From assembly GCA_020073615.1 (NCBI GenBank), contig JAIQEX010000068.1, positions 1 to 36,127 on the forward strand: 36,127 bases of DNA, given 5' to 3'. The notes under the pieces were generated by a model. That model made no database searches, was not told the origin of the DNA, and saw nothing but the letters and a program-made list of their open reading frames with translations. Both the position numbers and the translations under genes were made by a program. Of this stretch, positions 24,048 through 32,086 are shown piece by piece. The DNA comes from Terriglobia bacterium (lineage in GTDB: Bacteria; Acidobacteriota; Terriglobia; Bryobacterales; Bryobacteraceae). The stretch's first letter is position 1. Each line of letters opens with the position of its first letter.

Positions 24048-25541
24048 ATGTTCCGCAAGGTGCTGATTGCCAACCGGGGGGAAATCGCGGTTCGCGTGAT
24101 GCGCACGCTGCGCGAGATGGCGATCGGGAGCGTGGCGGTTTATTCCGATGCGGACCGCACCTCGCTGCACGTACGCATGGCCGACGAAGCCGAGCACATC
24201 GGTCCGTCTCCCTCCGCGGAGAGCTACCTGCGCATCGACCGGATTCTCGAGGCCGCCCGCAAACACGGGGCGGAAGCGATCCATCCCGGCTACGGCTTTC
24301 TCAGCGAGAACGCCGATTTCGCTTCGGCGTGCGACGATGCGGGCCTGGTGTTCATCGGTCCCTCGGCCGAGTCCATTCGCAAAATGGGCTCCAAAACCGC
24401 CGCCCGCCAGACGGCCATCGCCGCCGGCGCGCCGGTGGTGCCCGGTACGGACCGTGCCGGCACAGTCGACGATGTGCGCGAGTTCGCCCGCGTCCACGGT
24501 TTTCCCATCCTGTTGAAGGCGGTGGCGGGAGGTGGCGGCAAGGGCATGCGCCGCGTGGACAGCGCCGCCGAGTTGGAATCGGCCTACCGCAACGCCTCGA
24601 GCGAAGCCGAGCGCTCGTTTCGCAACCCCGCGATTTACGTCGAAAAGCTGATCGAGCGCCCGCGCCACATCGAGATCCAGGTGTTCGGCGACCGGCACGG
24701 CAACATGGTGCACCTGGGCGAGCGCGAATGCTCCATCCAACGCCGCCATCAGAAGGTGATGGAGGAGTGCCCGTCGCCGCTGGTGGCACTCCATCCGGAG
24801 ATGCGCCACGCCATGGGCGAGGCCGCCATTCGCGCCGCCTGCGCCGCCGGCTACTACAATGCCGGCACCGTGGAATTCCTGGTGGACCGCGACCGCCGCT
24901 TCTACTTCCTGGAGATGAACACGCGCCTCCAGGTGGAGCATCCCATTACCGAGCTGGTGACCGGCCTCGATCTGGTCAAGCTGCAAGTCCAGATCGCCGC
25001 CGGTGCGCGGCTGCATCTGCGGCAGGAACAGATCGCCTGGCGCGGCTCGGCCATCGAATGCCGCCTCTATGCCGAGGACCCGTACAACGACTTCCTGCCC
25101 TATCCCGGCAGGATCACGCGGCTGATGCGCCCGCTCGGCCCCGGCATCCGGATCGACGGCTGCATATACGACGGCTGGACCGTTCCCATGGAGTACGATC
25201 CGCTGCTGGCCAAGCTGGCGGTGTGGGCATCGCGGCGCGAAGAGGCCACCGACCGCATGATCCGCGCCCTGCGCGAGTACGATATTGGCGGCATCCGCAC
25301 CAACCTTGGTTTTTTCCGCCAGATTCTGGAGGACGGCGAGTTCCGAGCCGGCCGGCTGCACACTGGCTTCATCGACGAGTTTTTCCAGCGTCACCAGGCC
25401 CCGAGGCCGCCGCAGGATCTGGCCGCGGTGGCGGCGCTGGCGGCGGCGCTCCACACGGTCTCGCGCTCCGGATCCGCCGATCGTCCGCCGGAAGCGGCCA
25501 GCGCCTGGCTCACTGGCGGAAGGAGCGGCCTGCTGCGATGA
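24048..25541 (+). CDS. Biotin carboxylase subunit (acyl-CoA carboxylase alpha type)
   Basis: 497 residues, ATP-grasp enzyme that carboxylates biotin on its carrier protein. Start ATG at 24048 (MFRKVLIANRGEIA), the classical N-terminus. Motifs: the glycine-rich ATP loop GGGGKGMR at 161-168, the HQKVMEE region around 234-240, EMNTRLQVEH at 289-298 and the AIECRLYAEDP segment (335-345). A Pro/Ala-rich tail of about 45 residues extends beyond the usual end. The stop overlaps the start of the biotin carrier gene (ATGA). No carboxyltransferase gene is nearby, so the acyl-CoA substrate (acetyl, propionyl or methylcrotonyl) is undetermined; the chain length and the carrier favour a propionyl/methylcrotonyl-type enzyme. 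Confidence 0.93.
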   Translation: MFRKVLIANRGEIAVRVMRTLREMAIGSVAVYSDADRTSLHVRMADEAEHIGPSPSAESYLRIDRILEAARKHGAEAIHPGYGFLSENADFASACDDAGLVFIGPSAESIRKMGSKTAARQTAIAAGAPVVPGTDRAGTVDDVREFARVHGFPILLKAVAGGGGKGMRRVDSAAELESAYRNASSEAERSFRNPAIYVEKLIERPRHIEIQVFGDRHGNMVHLGERECSIQRRHQKVMEECPSPLVALHPEMRHAMGEAAIRAACAAGYYNAGTVEFLVDRDRRFYFLEMNTRLQVEHPITELVTGLDLVKLQVQIAAGARLHLRQEQIAWRGSAIECRLYAEDPYNDFLPYPGRITRLMRPLGPGIRIDGCIYDGWTVPMEYDPLLAKLAVWASRREEATDRMIRALREYDIGGIRTNLGFFRQILEDGEFRAGRLHTGFIDEFFQRHQAPRPPQDLAAVAALAAALHTVSRSGSADRPPEAASAWLTGGRSGLLR

Positions 25542-26038
25542 AGCTCGAGCTGAAGATCAACGGCTCGGCCGGCCGCATCGAAATCCTCGCCCCCGCTCCC
25601 GCCTGCCGCTTCCGCCTGGGCGAAGCGGCGGAACGGAACGCCAGCGTGGAAATCCCCGCACCCGGAGTCTATTCCATTCTGATGGGGGGCCGCAGTTACG
25701 ACGCGCGCGTCGAAAAGACGCAGGACGGCCTGGTAGTGGTGGCCATCGACGGCTACCGCTTCGAGGTCGAAGTTCGCGATCCGCGCCGCTGGAACCGCAA
25801 ATCGGGCGGCGGCGGGGCAGAAGGCCGGCAGACGGTGGTCGCCCCCATGCCGGGCAAAGTGGTGCGCGTGCTCATCTCCCCCGGCGATGCGGTGGAGGCA
25901 GGCCAGGGCCTCATTGTGGTCGAGGCCATGAAGATGCAAAACGAAATGAAGGCGCAGCGTGCCGGCCGGGTGCTCACCGTGGCCGCTCGGGAAGGCGCCA
26001 CCGTAGCCGCCGGCGAGCTGCTGGCGACCATCGAGTAA
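25538..26038 (+). CDS. Biotin carboxyl carrier protein
   Basis: 166 residues. The C-terminal 70 residues are a biotinyl domain with the biotinylation site EAMKMQNE (K132) between the strands APMPGKVVRVLI and AGRVLTVAAREG. The N-terminal 90 residues form a separate beta-rich domain (IEIPAPGVYSILM, SYDARVEKTQDGLVVVAIDG) like the BT domain of propionyl-CoA-type carboxylases. A GGG linker joins the two at about 90-95. Coupled to the biotin carboxylase by a 4-nt overlap, it carries carboxybiotin to a carboxyltransferase encoded elsewhere. Convergent with the MEMO-family gene. Confidence 0.92.
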   Translation: MKLELKINGSAGRIEILAPAPACRFRLGEAAERNASVEIPAPGVYSILMGGRSYDARVEKTQDGLVVVAIDGYRFEVEVRDPRRWNRKSGGGGAEGRQTVVAPMPGKVVRVLISPGDAVEAGQGLIVVEAMKMQNEMKAQRAGRVLTVAAREGATVAAGELLATIE

Positions 26039-26048
26039 ACACCAATGT

Positions 26049-27278
26049 TCACGCCGGCTTCGTGAACGCCATCCCGGCGAAGCTCACCACGCTGCGCTCG
26101 TCGATGTTCCATTGCTCGTAGCGCAGCAGTTCGCCCCGCGCCTGGGGCGCGGTTTTCAGGAACGTATAGAAGGGCGCCGAGCCGCACCACTTCAGGTCGT
26201 CGCGATTCTCGCGGACCAGGTCCCAGAAGCCGGCGGCATCGCCCGAATTGATACGCTCGATGCGCCGCTCGTCGCGTGCCCCGACTTCGCTCATCACCCC
26301 TTGGCCGGCTACCGCGGAAAACTTGTCCTGGTAGCGCGCCCCCATGTGGGCCATGTCCACCCCCAGAATCCAGAAGAGGCGGTCGCCCTCCCGCTCGCGC
26401 ATTTCTCCCAGCGCCTCGAGGAATGCCTTCACCTTGTCGTCGTCCTCCGGGTCGCCGCCCTCGTAGAGGCTGTGGGCATAGGAGCCGCACAGAATCGGCA
26501 GGATGCGCACCTCGGGGCCGAGGATGTGCTGGAGAAAAATCACCTGCAGCTCCACGGTGTGCTCGAAGGAGTGGCAGAAATCCTCCATCTCGATGGCGCC
26601 TCCGCCGCGTGCGGCCAGCCAATCCACCAGCCGCTGGTCGGTGGCGGCCGAGCCCAACGGCGTACGGTAATTCTTGCGCGTGAGCCCGAACTTTTCCGGC
26701 TCCCCGTAGTGCGAGGTCGCCAGGATGACGAAGGTGCGGTCGCGATGCTCGGGCTTCAGCAAACGGTACGCCGCGCGGTACGACTGCCAGCCGCCCTCGG
26801 GGCTCACATGGGGGGCCGCGAGAGCGAACAGACCGCCGTCGGCGGCCACGGGCGCGTCTGGTTCCGCGGCCATGTACCGCGCCATGGTGCCGCGCAGCGC
26901 GTCGGGGTCGGCCGGGTAGGCGGAGCCTGCGTGGGCCGGCTCGCGGACCGGACGCTCGGCGAACTCGCGCCGCCGCTCCGCCTGCATGAGCGCGAAGGCC
27001 TCGTCGTCCAGGAATCCGGCCTTGCTGAGGGTGTCGGTGAGATTGCGCGCGATCTCACTCACGTTCAGGTCGCCCGTGATGCGCACCAGCGCCGCGCGCA
27101 AGTCCAGCTCCGTCTGCCGGCCGTCAAAGCACTCCAGGGTTTCCACCAGCGGCGGCGGGATGATGAGCATGGCGTCGGAGAAGCGGTAGGGGTCGCGAAT
27201 CAGCAGTCCCGGATGCTCCGGCGACGGCGAGAGGATGAAGTCCAGGTTCATGCGCAGGCGGGCGAGTGGTTCGGGCAA
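26049..27278 (-). CDS. MEMO-family protein (AmmeMemoRadiSam component B type) with an extra N-terminal domain
   Basis: 409 residues from a TTG at 27278 (MPEPLARLRMNLDF); an ATG 27 nt downstream gives a 400-residue alternative. I keep the longer start because family members I recall begin with a similar PxLRxNLDFxxSP block; neither start has a good ribosome binding site. Residues about 20-105 are a helical domain (GLLIRDPYRFSDAMLIIPPP, RNLTDTLSKAGFLDDE) of PqqD/winged-helix type. The MEMO domain follows: HAGSAYPADPDALRG, AAPHVSPEGGW, ILATSHYG, CHSFEHTVELQVIFLQHIL and a Pro-free end. MEMO proteins are dioxygenase-like folds that usually bind metal. The other two genes of the AmmeMemoRadiSam set are not here. 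Confidence 0.82.
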   Translation of the reverse strand: MPEPLARLRMNLDFILSPSPEHPGLLIRDPYRFSDAMLIIPPPLVETLECFDGRQTELDLRAALVRITGDLNVSEIARNLTDTLSKAGFLDDEAFALMQAERRREFAERPVREPAHAGSAYPADPDALRGTMARYMAAEPDAPVAADGGLFALAAPHVSPEGGWQSYRAAYRLLKPEHRDRTFVILATSHYGEPEKFGLTRKNYRTPLGSAATDQRLVDWLAARGGGAIEMEDFCHSFEHTVELQVIFLQHILGPEVRILPILCGSYAHSLYEGGDPEDDDKVKAFLEALGEMREREGDRLFWILGVDMAHMGARYQDKFSAVAGQGVMSEVGARDERRIERINSGDAAGFWDLVRENRDDLKWCGSAPFYTFLKTAPQARGELLRYEQWNIDERSVVSFAGMAFTKPA

Positions 27279-27342
27279 ATCCTATCGTAGCGCAAGGTAC
27301 ACTATAGGAAGGGCGCCTCGGCGCGCCGGGGAAAGAACGCGA

Positions 27343-27621
27343 GTGACCATCGAAGAGCGATTCGAACGCATCGAGCATCTCACGGCGGGCATGGCCGAAG
27401 AGCGGCGCAAGGACCGCGAAGAGCACCGCCAGTTATGGCGCGACACCCAGCGGCAACTGAACGATCTGACTTTCAAGATCGCCGACACCAACGACGCGAT
27501 CACGCGGCTGGCCGACGAAACCCGCGCGGCCGATCGACTGTTGCGCGAGGCCGATCAACGGTTGGGCGAACGGATCGACTCGCTGGTTTCCGCGATCGGC
27601 AAGTGGGTGTCGAAGGAATGA
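27343..27621 (+). CDS. Small coiled-coil protein (92 aa)
   Basis: 92 residues from the GTG at 27343 (MTIEERFERIEHLTAG). The open frame upstream reads through the divergent spacer and has no protein-like composition. Almost the whole chain is one amphipathic charged helix with heptad spacing (ERIEHLTAGMAEERRKDREEHRQLW, LNDLTFKIADTNDAITRLADET, LGERIDSLVSAIGKWV), so it should form a coiled-coil dimer or trimer. Short proteins of this kind are common in acidobacterial genomes and their role is unknown. TACACT sits about 40 nt upstream of the start (27298-27303) and GAAAG may serve as ribosome binding site. Confidence 0.65.
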   Translation: MTIEERFERIEHLTAGMAEERRKDREEHRQLWRDTQRQLNDLTFKIADTNDAITRLADETRAADRLLREADQRLGERIDSLVSAIGKWVSKE

Positions 27622-27634
27622 GCGCTTAGCCCCA

Positions 27635-28162
27635 TCACCGCATCAGCCCGCGGTACTTGCGCAACAGTTCATAGAGCACCACGCCGCCTGCGGTGGCCAC
27701 GTTGAGAGAGTGCTTCACTCCCAGCATGGGGATGCGCACGCGCGTGTCGCACCGCGCGGAGAGTTCCGGACGGATGCCCGCCACCTCGTGTCCGAACAGC
27801 ACGCACACGGGAAACCGCGGCGCCCAGTCGAAAAGGTCCACGGCATGGAGCGCGGTCTCCACGGCGGCGATTTCGTATCCTCGCGCGCGCAACTCGTCCA
27901 GCAGCGGGGCTGGCTCCCAGACGTGCTCCCAGGGCACGGACTCCTCGGCGCCCAGCGCGGTCTTGCCGATGGCGCGCTGCGGCGGGTGGCCGGTGATGCC
28001 GCCCAGATAGAGCTTCTCGATGCCGGCGGCGTCGGCGGTGCGGAAGAACGCCCCCACGTTGTAAAGGCTGCGGACGTTATCGAGCAGCACCGCCACCGGG
28101 AGGCGCGCGATGTCCCGGTACGGCGCTCCGGCGCTGGTCGCCTGAAACGGAACGCGCTCCAT
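27635..28162 (-). CDS. TrmH/SpoU-family RNA 2'-O-ribose methyltransferase
   Basis: 175 residues from the ATG at 28162, which lies 5 nt after the upstream gene's stop. The open frame continues to 28213 inside that gene, but its first residues are glycine/arginine-rich and unlike the family. The SPOUT knot is clear: LLDNVRSLYNVGAFFRTADAAGIEKLYLGG (motif 1), VCVLFGHEVAGI (motif 2) and IPMLGVKHSLNVATAGGVVLYEL (motif 3, with the S-L-N-V-A core). It transfers a methyl group from SAM to a ribose in tRNA or rRNA; the exact target cannot be told. Likely co-transcribed with the methyltransferase upstream. Confidence 0.88.
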   Translation of the reverse strand: MERVPFQATSAGAPYRDIARLPVAVLLDNVRSLYNVGAFFRTADAAGIEKLYLGGITGHPPQRAIGKTALGAEESVPWEHVWEPAPLLDELRARGYEIAAVETALHAVDLFDWAPRFPVCVLFGHEVAGIRPELSARCDTRVRIPMLGVKHSLNVATAGGVVLYELLRKYRGLMR

Positions 28163-28167
28163 GAGCC

Positions 28168-29175
28168 TCAGGCTGCGGTCGCCGCCGCCGCGGCCACCGC
28201 GGTTCCCCGCCAACTGTTGCAGTTGCGCCAGGTGATATTCACGCCGTCAAGCTTCGCTTCGCGAAACCAAGCCTCGAATTCCGGGCGGCTGATATAGAAA
28301 GCCGTCGGGGCCACCAGGTGATCGAAAACGGTGGAATAGTTTTCGCGAAACGAAAAGCCCGAAATCGAATACAGGTAGTCGTTGTAGAACAGCAGCCGCT
28401 TCAGCCGCGGCGCCCGCTGGTTGACCGGCCGGTAGAGCAGCTTCAGCGTGGCCTGCATGGGGACCGCGATGGCGAAGGCGATGGCCTTGGTCATGGCGCG
28501 CGGCAGGCGGGAGGTGACCACGGTGCGCAGCGGGCTCACCAGGTGGGTGATCCACCAGTTGCCTTCCTCGCCGTAGACCCACGCGGAAATCCGCCCCCCG
28601 GGCGCCAGCCGCCCGGCCAGCGAAAGGAAGCCCGCCTTGGGTTCGGGGAGATGGTGCAGCACGCCGATGCTGAAGGCGTACTCGAAGACCGGCTTGAGGG
28701 GCACGTGGTAGATGTCGGCCTGCACGATGTGCGCGTTGGGAAGGTGGCGGGTGTTGGCGAAGGCCGCATCCACGGCATCGGAGATGTCGATCCCCATCAC
28801 TTCGGCGGCCCCAAAGGCGGCCGAGAGAGCTACGTGGCGCCCCTTCCCGCAGCCGCCGTCGAGCACCAGTTTGCCGCGGAAAAACTCTTTGCCGATGGGG
28901 TGAATCCAATCGAGGAATTCGGCTTCGTAGGTGTCTTCGAGCTCACTGAAATGCGTCCACTCATAACCGAACGCGTCCGCCGTGGCCCGCTGCTCCTCGG
29001 AGAACGTCTCGGGCAGAAGCCGGGGCACGCCGCGCACAATGGGGTACCGCCGGTGGCAGGACGCGCAGTCCAGGCCGCCCTCCATGATCTCGGCGCCTTC
29101 CATGGCGCCCGTCCGCAAATCCAGCCCGCCGGCGCAGAGCGGGCAGACCAGGTAATCCATGAGCCGCTGTTTCAT
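28168..29175 (-). CDS. Class I SAM methyltransferase with an N-terminal zinc ribbon
   Basis: 335 residues. A Trm112-like four-cysteine zinc ribbon starts the chain (C11-C14 and C37-C40), followed by YPIVRGVPRLLP. The Rossmann methyltransferase carries motif I VLDGGCGKGRH (104-114), MGIDISDAV, and HIVQADIYHVPL with SIGVLHHLPEP. A C-terminal extension of about 130 residues includes a hydrophobic, possibly membrane-associated helix (MTKAIAFAIAVPMQATLKLLY). Proteins of this layout often methylate lipids, quinones or small metabolites; the divergent neighbour is a lipid-linked-sugar-type glycosyltransferase, which would fit an envelope substrate. That is inference. TATACT (29192-29197, minus) lies 16 nt upstream of the ATG. 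Confidence 0.8.
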   Translation of the reverse strand: MKQRLMDYLVCPLCAGGLDLRTGAMEGAEIMEGGLDCASCHRRYPIVRGVPRLLPETFSEEQRATADAFGYEWTHFSELEDTYEAEFLDWIHPIGKEFFRGKLVLDGGCGKGRHVALSAAFGAAEVMGIDISDAVDAAFANTRHLPNAHIVQADIYHVPLKPVFEYAFSIGVLHHLPEPKAGFLSLAGRLAPGGRISAWVYGEEGNWWITHLVSPLRTVVTSRLPRAMTKAIAFAIAVPMQATLKLLYRPVNQRAPRLKRLLFYNDYLYSISGFSFRENYSTVFDHLVAPTAFYISRPEFEAWFREAKLDGVNITWRNCNSWRGTAVAAAAATAA

Positions 29176-29191
29176 CGATCGTGGCGCCTAA

Positions 29192-29226
29192 AGTATACAC
29201 CGCGCGGCGCCAAACGGGCGTACACT
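29192..29226. promoter_or_regulatory. Divergent promoter region of the methyltransferase and glycosyltransferase genes
   Basis: Minus strand: TATACT at 29192-29197, 16 nt before the methyltransferase ATG. Plus strand: TACACT at 29221-29226, 7 nt before the ATG at 29234. The two boxes lie within 35 bp, so polymerases could interfere with each other. Confidence 0.45.
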
Positions 29227-29233
29227 GGTGCTG

Positions 29234-30214
29234 ATGCTGTCGGTCGTGATTCCAATCCACAATGAGGAACCCTCGATCCTGCCGCTCTACGACCGTCTGA
29301 CGGCGGTGCTCGATCAGGCGCAGCGGCCCTACGAGATCCTGTTCGTCGACGACGCTTCCACCGACCGCACCTTCGAGCTGCTGGCCAACCTGGTGGAGAC
29401 CGACGGCCATCTGAAAGTAATCCGCCTGCGCCGGAACTTCGGGCAGACGGCGGCCCTGTCGGCGGGCTTCCACGAGGCCAAGGGCGATATCGTGATCGCC
29501 ATGGACGGCGATCTGCAGCACGCCCCCGAGGACATTCCCGCCCTGCTCCAGAAGATCGACGAAGGCTACGATATCGCCAGCGGCTGGCGCGAACACCGCC
29601 AGGATAACGCCATTATGCGCAAGATTCCCTCGCGCATCGCCAACTGGCTCATGGCCAAGGTCTCGGGGGTGAGGCTGCGGGATTTCGGCACGACCTTCAA
29701 AGCGTACCGGGCCGAAGTGCTGAAGGATGTCAACCTCTACGGCGAGCTGCACCGCTTCATTCCCGCGCTGGCCAGTTTCTACGGCGCGCGCGTGATCGAG
29801 GTGCCCATCCGCAACATTCCCCGCGCCGCGGGCGATTCCCACTACGGCATCGGCCGGACGTTCCGCGTGTTGTTCGACATCCTGACCATCAAGTTTCTGC
29901 TGAATTATTTCACGCGCCCAATGCACTTCTTCGGATCGCTCGGCCTGATCGGCACCACTTGCGGCGGCGGCATCCTGACGTACCTGGCCATCAAGAAATT
30001 GTTGGGCTACGACATCGTGATCGAAAACGGGCCGGCCATGATCGCCGGAGGCCTGCTGCTGCTGGCCGGGCTGATGATGTTCTCCACGGGATTGATCGGA
30101 GAAATGATGATGCGGACCTATTTCGAAAGCCAGGACCGCCGCATCTACGCCGTGCGGGAAATCCTCACGCGCAAACAGCGCGGCGTGGCCGGGCGTTCCG
30201 AGCCGCGGCCGTAG
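29234..30214 (+). CDS. Family 2 glycosyltransferase with C-terminal membrane helices (DPM1/GtrB/ArnC type)
   Basis: 326 residues from the ATG at 29234; a GTG at 29228 would add two residues but sits one base after the TACACT box, so I prefer the ATG. GT-A fold: VIPIHNEEPSI (nucleotide binding), LFVDDASTDRT, VIAMDGDLQHAPED with the metal-binding DGD, and SGWREHRQDN. Two transmembrane hairpins follow (about 228-255 and 262-290). The family transfers a sugar from a nucleotide donor to polyprenyl phosphate on the inner membrane face. It is divergent from the zinc-ribbon methyltransferase and convergent with the TrmB gene. Which sugar is used cannot be read from the sequence. Confidence 0.88.
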   Translation: MLSVVIPIHNEEPSILPLYDRLTAVLDQAQRPYEILFVDDASTDRTFELLANLVETDGHLKVIRLRRNFGQTAALSAGFHEAKGDIVIAMDGDLQHAPEDIPALLQKIDEGYDIASGWREHRQDNAIMRKIPSRIANWLMAKVSGVRLRDFGTTFKAYRAEVLKDVNLYGELHRFIPALASFYGARVIEVPIRNIPRAAGDSHYGIGRTFRVLFDILTIKFLLNYFTRPMHFFGSLGLIGTTCGGGILTYLAIKKLLGYDIVIENGPAMIAGGLLLLAGLMMFSTGLIGEMMMRTYFESQDRRIYAVREILTRKQRGVAGRSEPRP

Positions 30215-30239
30215 CCGGTTTCCCCCCGCCCGCGCGCTT

Positions 30240-31058
30240 CTACAAGTTGGTCCCTCGGCTCCAGCGGTCCTCGAACAGCCCCTTCATGGCGTCGCCCATG
30301 CCCTCATGGTCGAAGACCACGGCGGTCCAGGTGGGCCTGGTGATCACCGGATCGAGCAACGCGATCAAGCCGTGCTGCCCGTCGAACAGCGCCAGTTTCA
30401 TGGGCAGCGCATCCGCGAGCCGCACCGCGATGCCCGCGGCCCGATACTCGCCGAGCCGCTGCCGGTGTTCGTCGTCGAGCGTAGCCCCCTCGAACAGCAG
30501 GCGGCAGGCGACACCGCTGGTAGCCGCTTGCTTGACCAGTTTCTCATCGAGCGGATCTACCGCGTGCGGCGGGCGCGCGAACTCCAGATACTCGCGCTTC
30601 ACTTCCGCCAGCATCCGCCGGTATTCGGCGGCGGTTTGCGCCGGCTCGCTGACAATGCGCAGATAATCCAGCGTGCCGCGGCCGCCCTGGCCCTCCGAGT
30701 AGAGCGCCTTCAGGTCGTCGATCAGCGCCACCCCGGCGCGCCCGTTGTCGGTGAGCTCCTGCTCCAGGGTTTGCCGCTTGCGCCCCAGGTAGCTGGGGAT
30801 GGACAGGCTCGGCTCCACCGCGGAGAACAGCTTGGTCTTTTCCTGCACCACCTGCGCGAAGCCCTTCTCCACCAAGCTGTCGAGCACCTCATAGATTTTT
30901 TGCCGCGGAACGTGCGCGCGCGCCGCCAGTTCCAGGGCTTTGAACTTGGGATGGCCGAGCAGCACCAGGTAGGATCGCGACTCGTAAGCATTGAGCCCAA
31001 GTTGTTGCAGCCTTCGCCAGAACCGTTGAAAGTCAACCTCGGCCAATTCTTCGCTCAT
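30240..31058 (-). CDS. TrmB-like transcriptional regulator
   Basis: 272 residues. Residues about 12-78 form a winged helix (LQQLGLNAYESRSYLVLLG, AHVPRQKIYEVLDSLVEKGFAQVV), the typical TrmB N-terminus, followed by a helical linker (LGRKRQTLEQELTDNGRAGVALIDDLKALYSEG) and an alpha/beta sensor part (YLRIVSEPAQTAAEYRRMLAEV, GVACRLLFEGATLDDEHRQRL, IAVRLADALPMKLALFD, TWTAVVFDHEGM). TrmB proteins sense sugars in Archaea; bacterial members are diverse. AAGGTGA lies just before the ATG as a ribosome binding site. Its targets are unknown; the intact palindrome at 31252-31276 lies upstream in the shared spacer and is one candidate. Confidence 0.8.
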   Translation of the reverse strand: MSEELAEVDFQRFWRRLQQLGLNAYESRSYLVLLGHPKFKALELAARAHVPRQKIYEVLDSLVEKGFAQVVQEKTKLFSAVEPSLSIPSYLGRKRQTLEQELTDNGRAGVALIDDLKALYSEGQGGRGTLDYLRIVSEPAQTAAEYRRMLAEVKREYLEFARPPHAVDPLDEKLVKQAATSGVACRLLFEGATLDDEHRQRLGEYRAAGIAVRLADALPMKLALFDGQHGLIALLDPVITRPTWTAVVFDHEGMGDAMKGLFEDRWSRGTNL

Positions 31059-31251
31059 ATTCTCTTCACCTTATCAAAGCGCGGTCTCAGCCGGCATGGA
31101 AAAGTTTCGCGAACCGCAATTCCGTGCGGGTGCCGCGCCCGCGCGCCTCGGCGTGGTACGATTGGGAGCCGTATGTCTGTTTCTCGCGAGTTAAGGCGTC
31201 AAAAAGGGTCAAGCCAGGGCCTTCGCCGCAAGACTATCGGGGTAGCCCGCC

Positions 31252-31291
31252 ATAGTACGATTTGACTTGGTACTATTAGGACTTCTACAAT
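31252..31291 (+). promoter_or_regulatory. Promoter with an embedded palindromic operator
   Basis: TTGACT (31262-31267) and TACAAT (31286-31291) are 18 bp apart, a good housekeeping sigma-factor promoter for the response regulator gene at 31311. A perfect 7-bp inverted repeat, ATAGTAC-N11-GTACTAT (31252-31258 and 31270-31276), brackets the -35 hexamer, so a dimer bound there would occlude polymerase. Confidence 0.6.
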
Positions 31292-31310
31292 TGTGGGTGC
31301 CGGTACGTGT

Positions 31311-32051
31311 ATGATGTCTGAAAACGACGCTGCAACCGACGGGCCCCTATACGGGACGGAGATACCCGCCAAGCCCAGGATCCGGATCGTGGTCGCGGAT
31401 GACCACCCGATTTTTCGGGACGGTCTCTGCAAGTTATTGACCCTCGAAGAGGACTTCGAGGTGGTAGCGCAGGCTCAGGATGGCCGCCAGGTGTTGGACG
31501 TTCTTCGGCAATACGAGCCGGACATCCTGCTGCTCGATCTCAAAATGCCGGGCCTCGACGGTCTGGCGACGCTGCAACGGCTGCAGGCTACGAAGAACAA
31601 GACCCGCGTAATTGTTTTGACGGCATCGGACGATAAGAACGAGTTTGTCCAGGCCATGAAGCTCGGCACCTCGGGCATTGTGCTGAAGCAGACGGCCACG
31701 GAGCTGCTGATCAAGAGCATACGCAAAGTCCATGCGGGAGAAATCTGGCTCGATTCGCATACCACGGCGGCCGTGATCCGTCAGTTCGTGGCGGCCGACG
31801 AGGCTCCGGCCACGCCTATTTCTACCGCCTCACCGCGGGACCGCGAACGGTCCCCCTTGAGCCAGCGCGAGCGCGAGATTGTGGCCCTGGTCGCGCAGGG
31901 TTTCAAGAATAAGGAAATGGCCGAGAAGATGTTCATCAGCGAACAGACGGTGAAAAACCACCTGCATAACATCTTCGACAAACTCGGGGTTTCCGACCGC
32001 CTGGAACTGGCGCTTTACGCCATCCACAACAATCTGCACACGGGCCGGTGA
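31311..32051 (+). CDS. NarL/FixJ-type response regulator
   Basis: 246 residues from the first of two ATGs at 31311; the frame is open from 31293 but a GTG start there would lie only two bases from the promoter -10. Receiver domain at about 24-140 with the acidic pair D30/D31, phospho-acceptor D76 in LLLDLKMPG, T105 and K126. A linker rich in Ala/Thr/Ser (about 160-180) leads to a LuxR-type HTH: PLSQREREIVALVAQGFKNKEMAEKMFISEQTVKNHLHNIFDKLG. It should activate or repress genes on phosphorylation; no histidine kinase is beside it. The upstream promoter carries a palindrome, so the gene is itself regulated. Confidence 0.92.
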   Translation: MMSENDAATDGPLYGTEIPAKPRIRIVVADDHPIFRDGLCKLLTLEEDFEVVAQAQDGRQVLDVLRQYEPDILLLDLKMPGLDGLATLQRLQATKNKTRVIVLTASDDKNEFVQAMKLGTSGIVLKQTATELLIKSIRKVHAGEIWLDSHTTAAVIRQFVAADEAPATPISTASPRDRERSPLSQREREIVALVAQGFKNKEMAEKMFISEQTVKNHLHNIFDKLGVSDRLELALYAIHNNLHTGR

Positions 32052-32086
32052 CGCGAGGAAGCAGTCAGCGATCGGCTTTCAATCTC

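Noticed and set aside
24029-26038. A 669-codon frame over biotin carboxylase
   Set aside because: Out-of-frame shadow that runs into the true carrier-protein frame at its end.
31173-31265. A 30-codon ORF upstream of the NarL-type gene, with TACGAT 10 nt before its ATG
   Set aside because: Basic, no recognisable pattern, and its end overlaps the -35 of the stronger promoter. A leader peptide is possible but unsupported.
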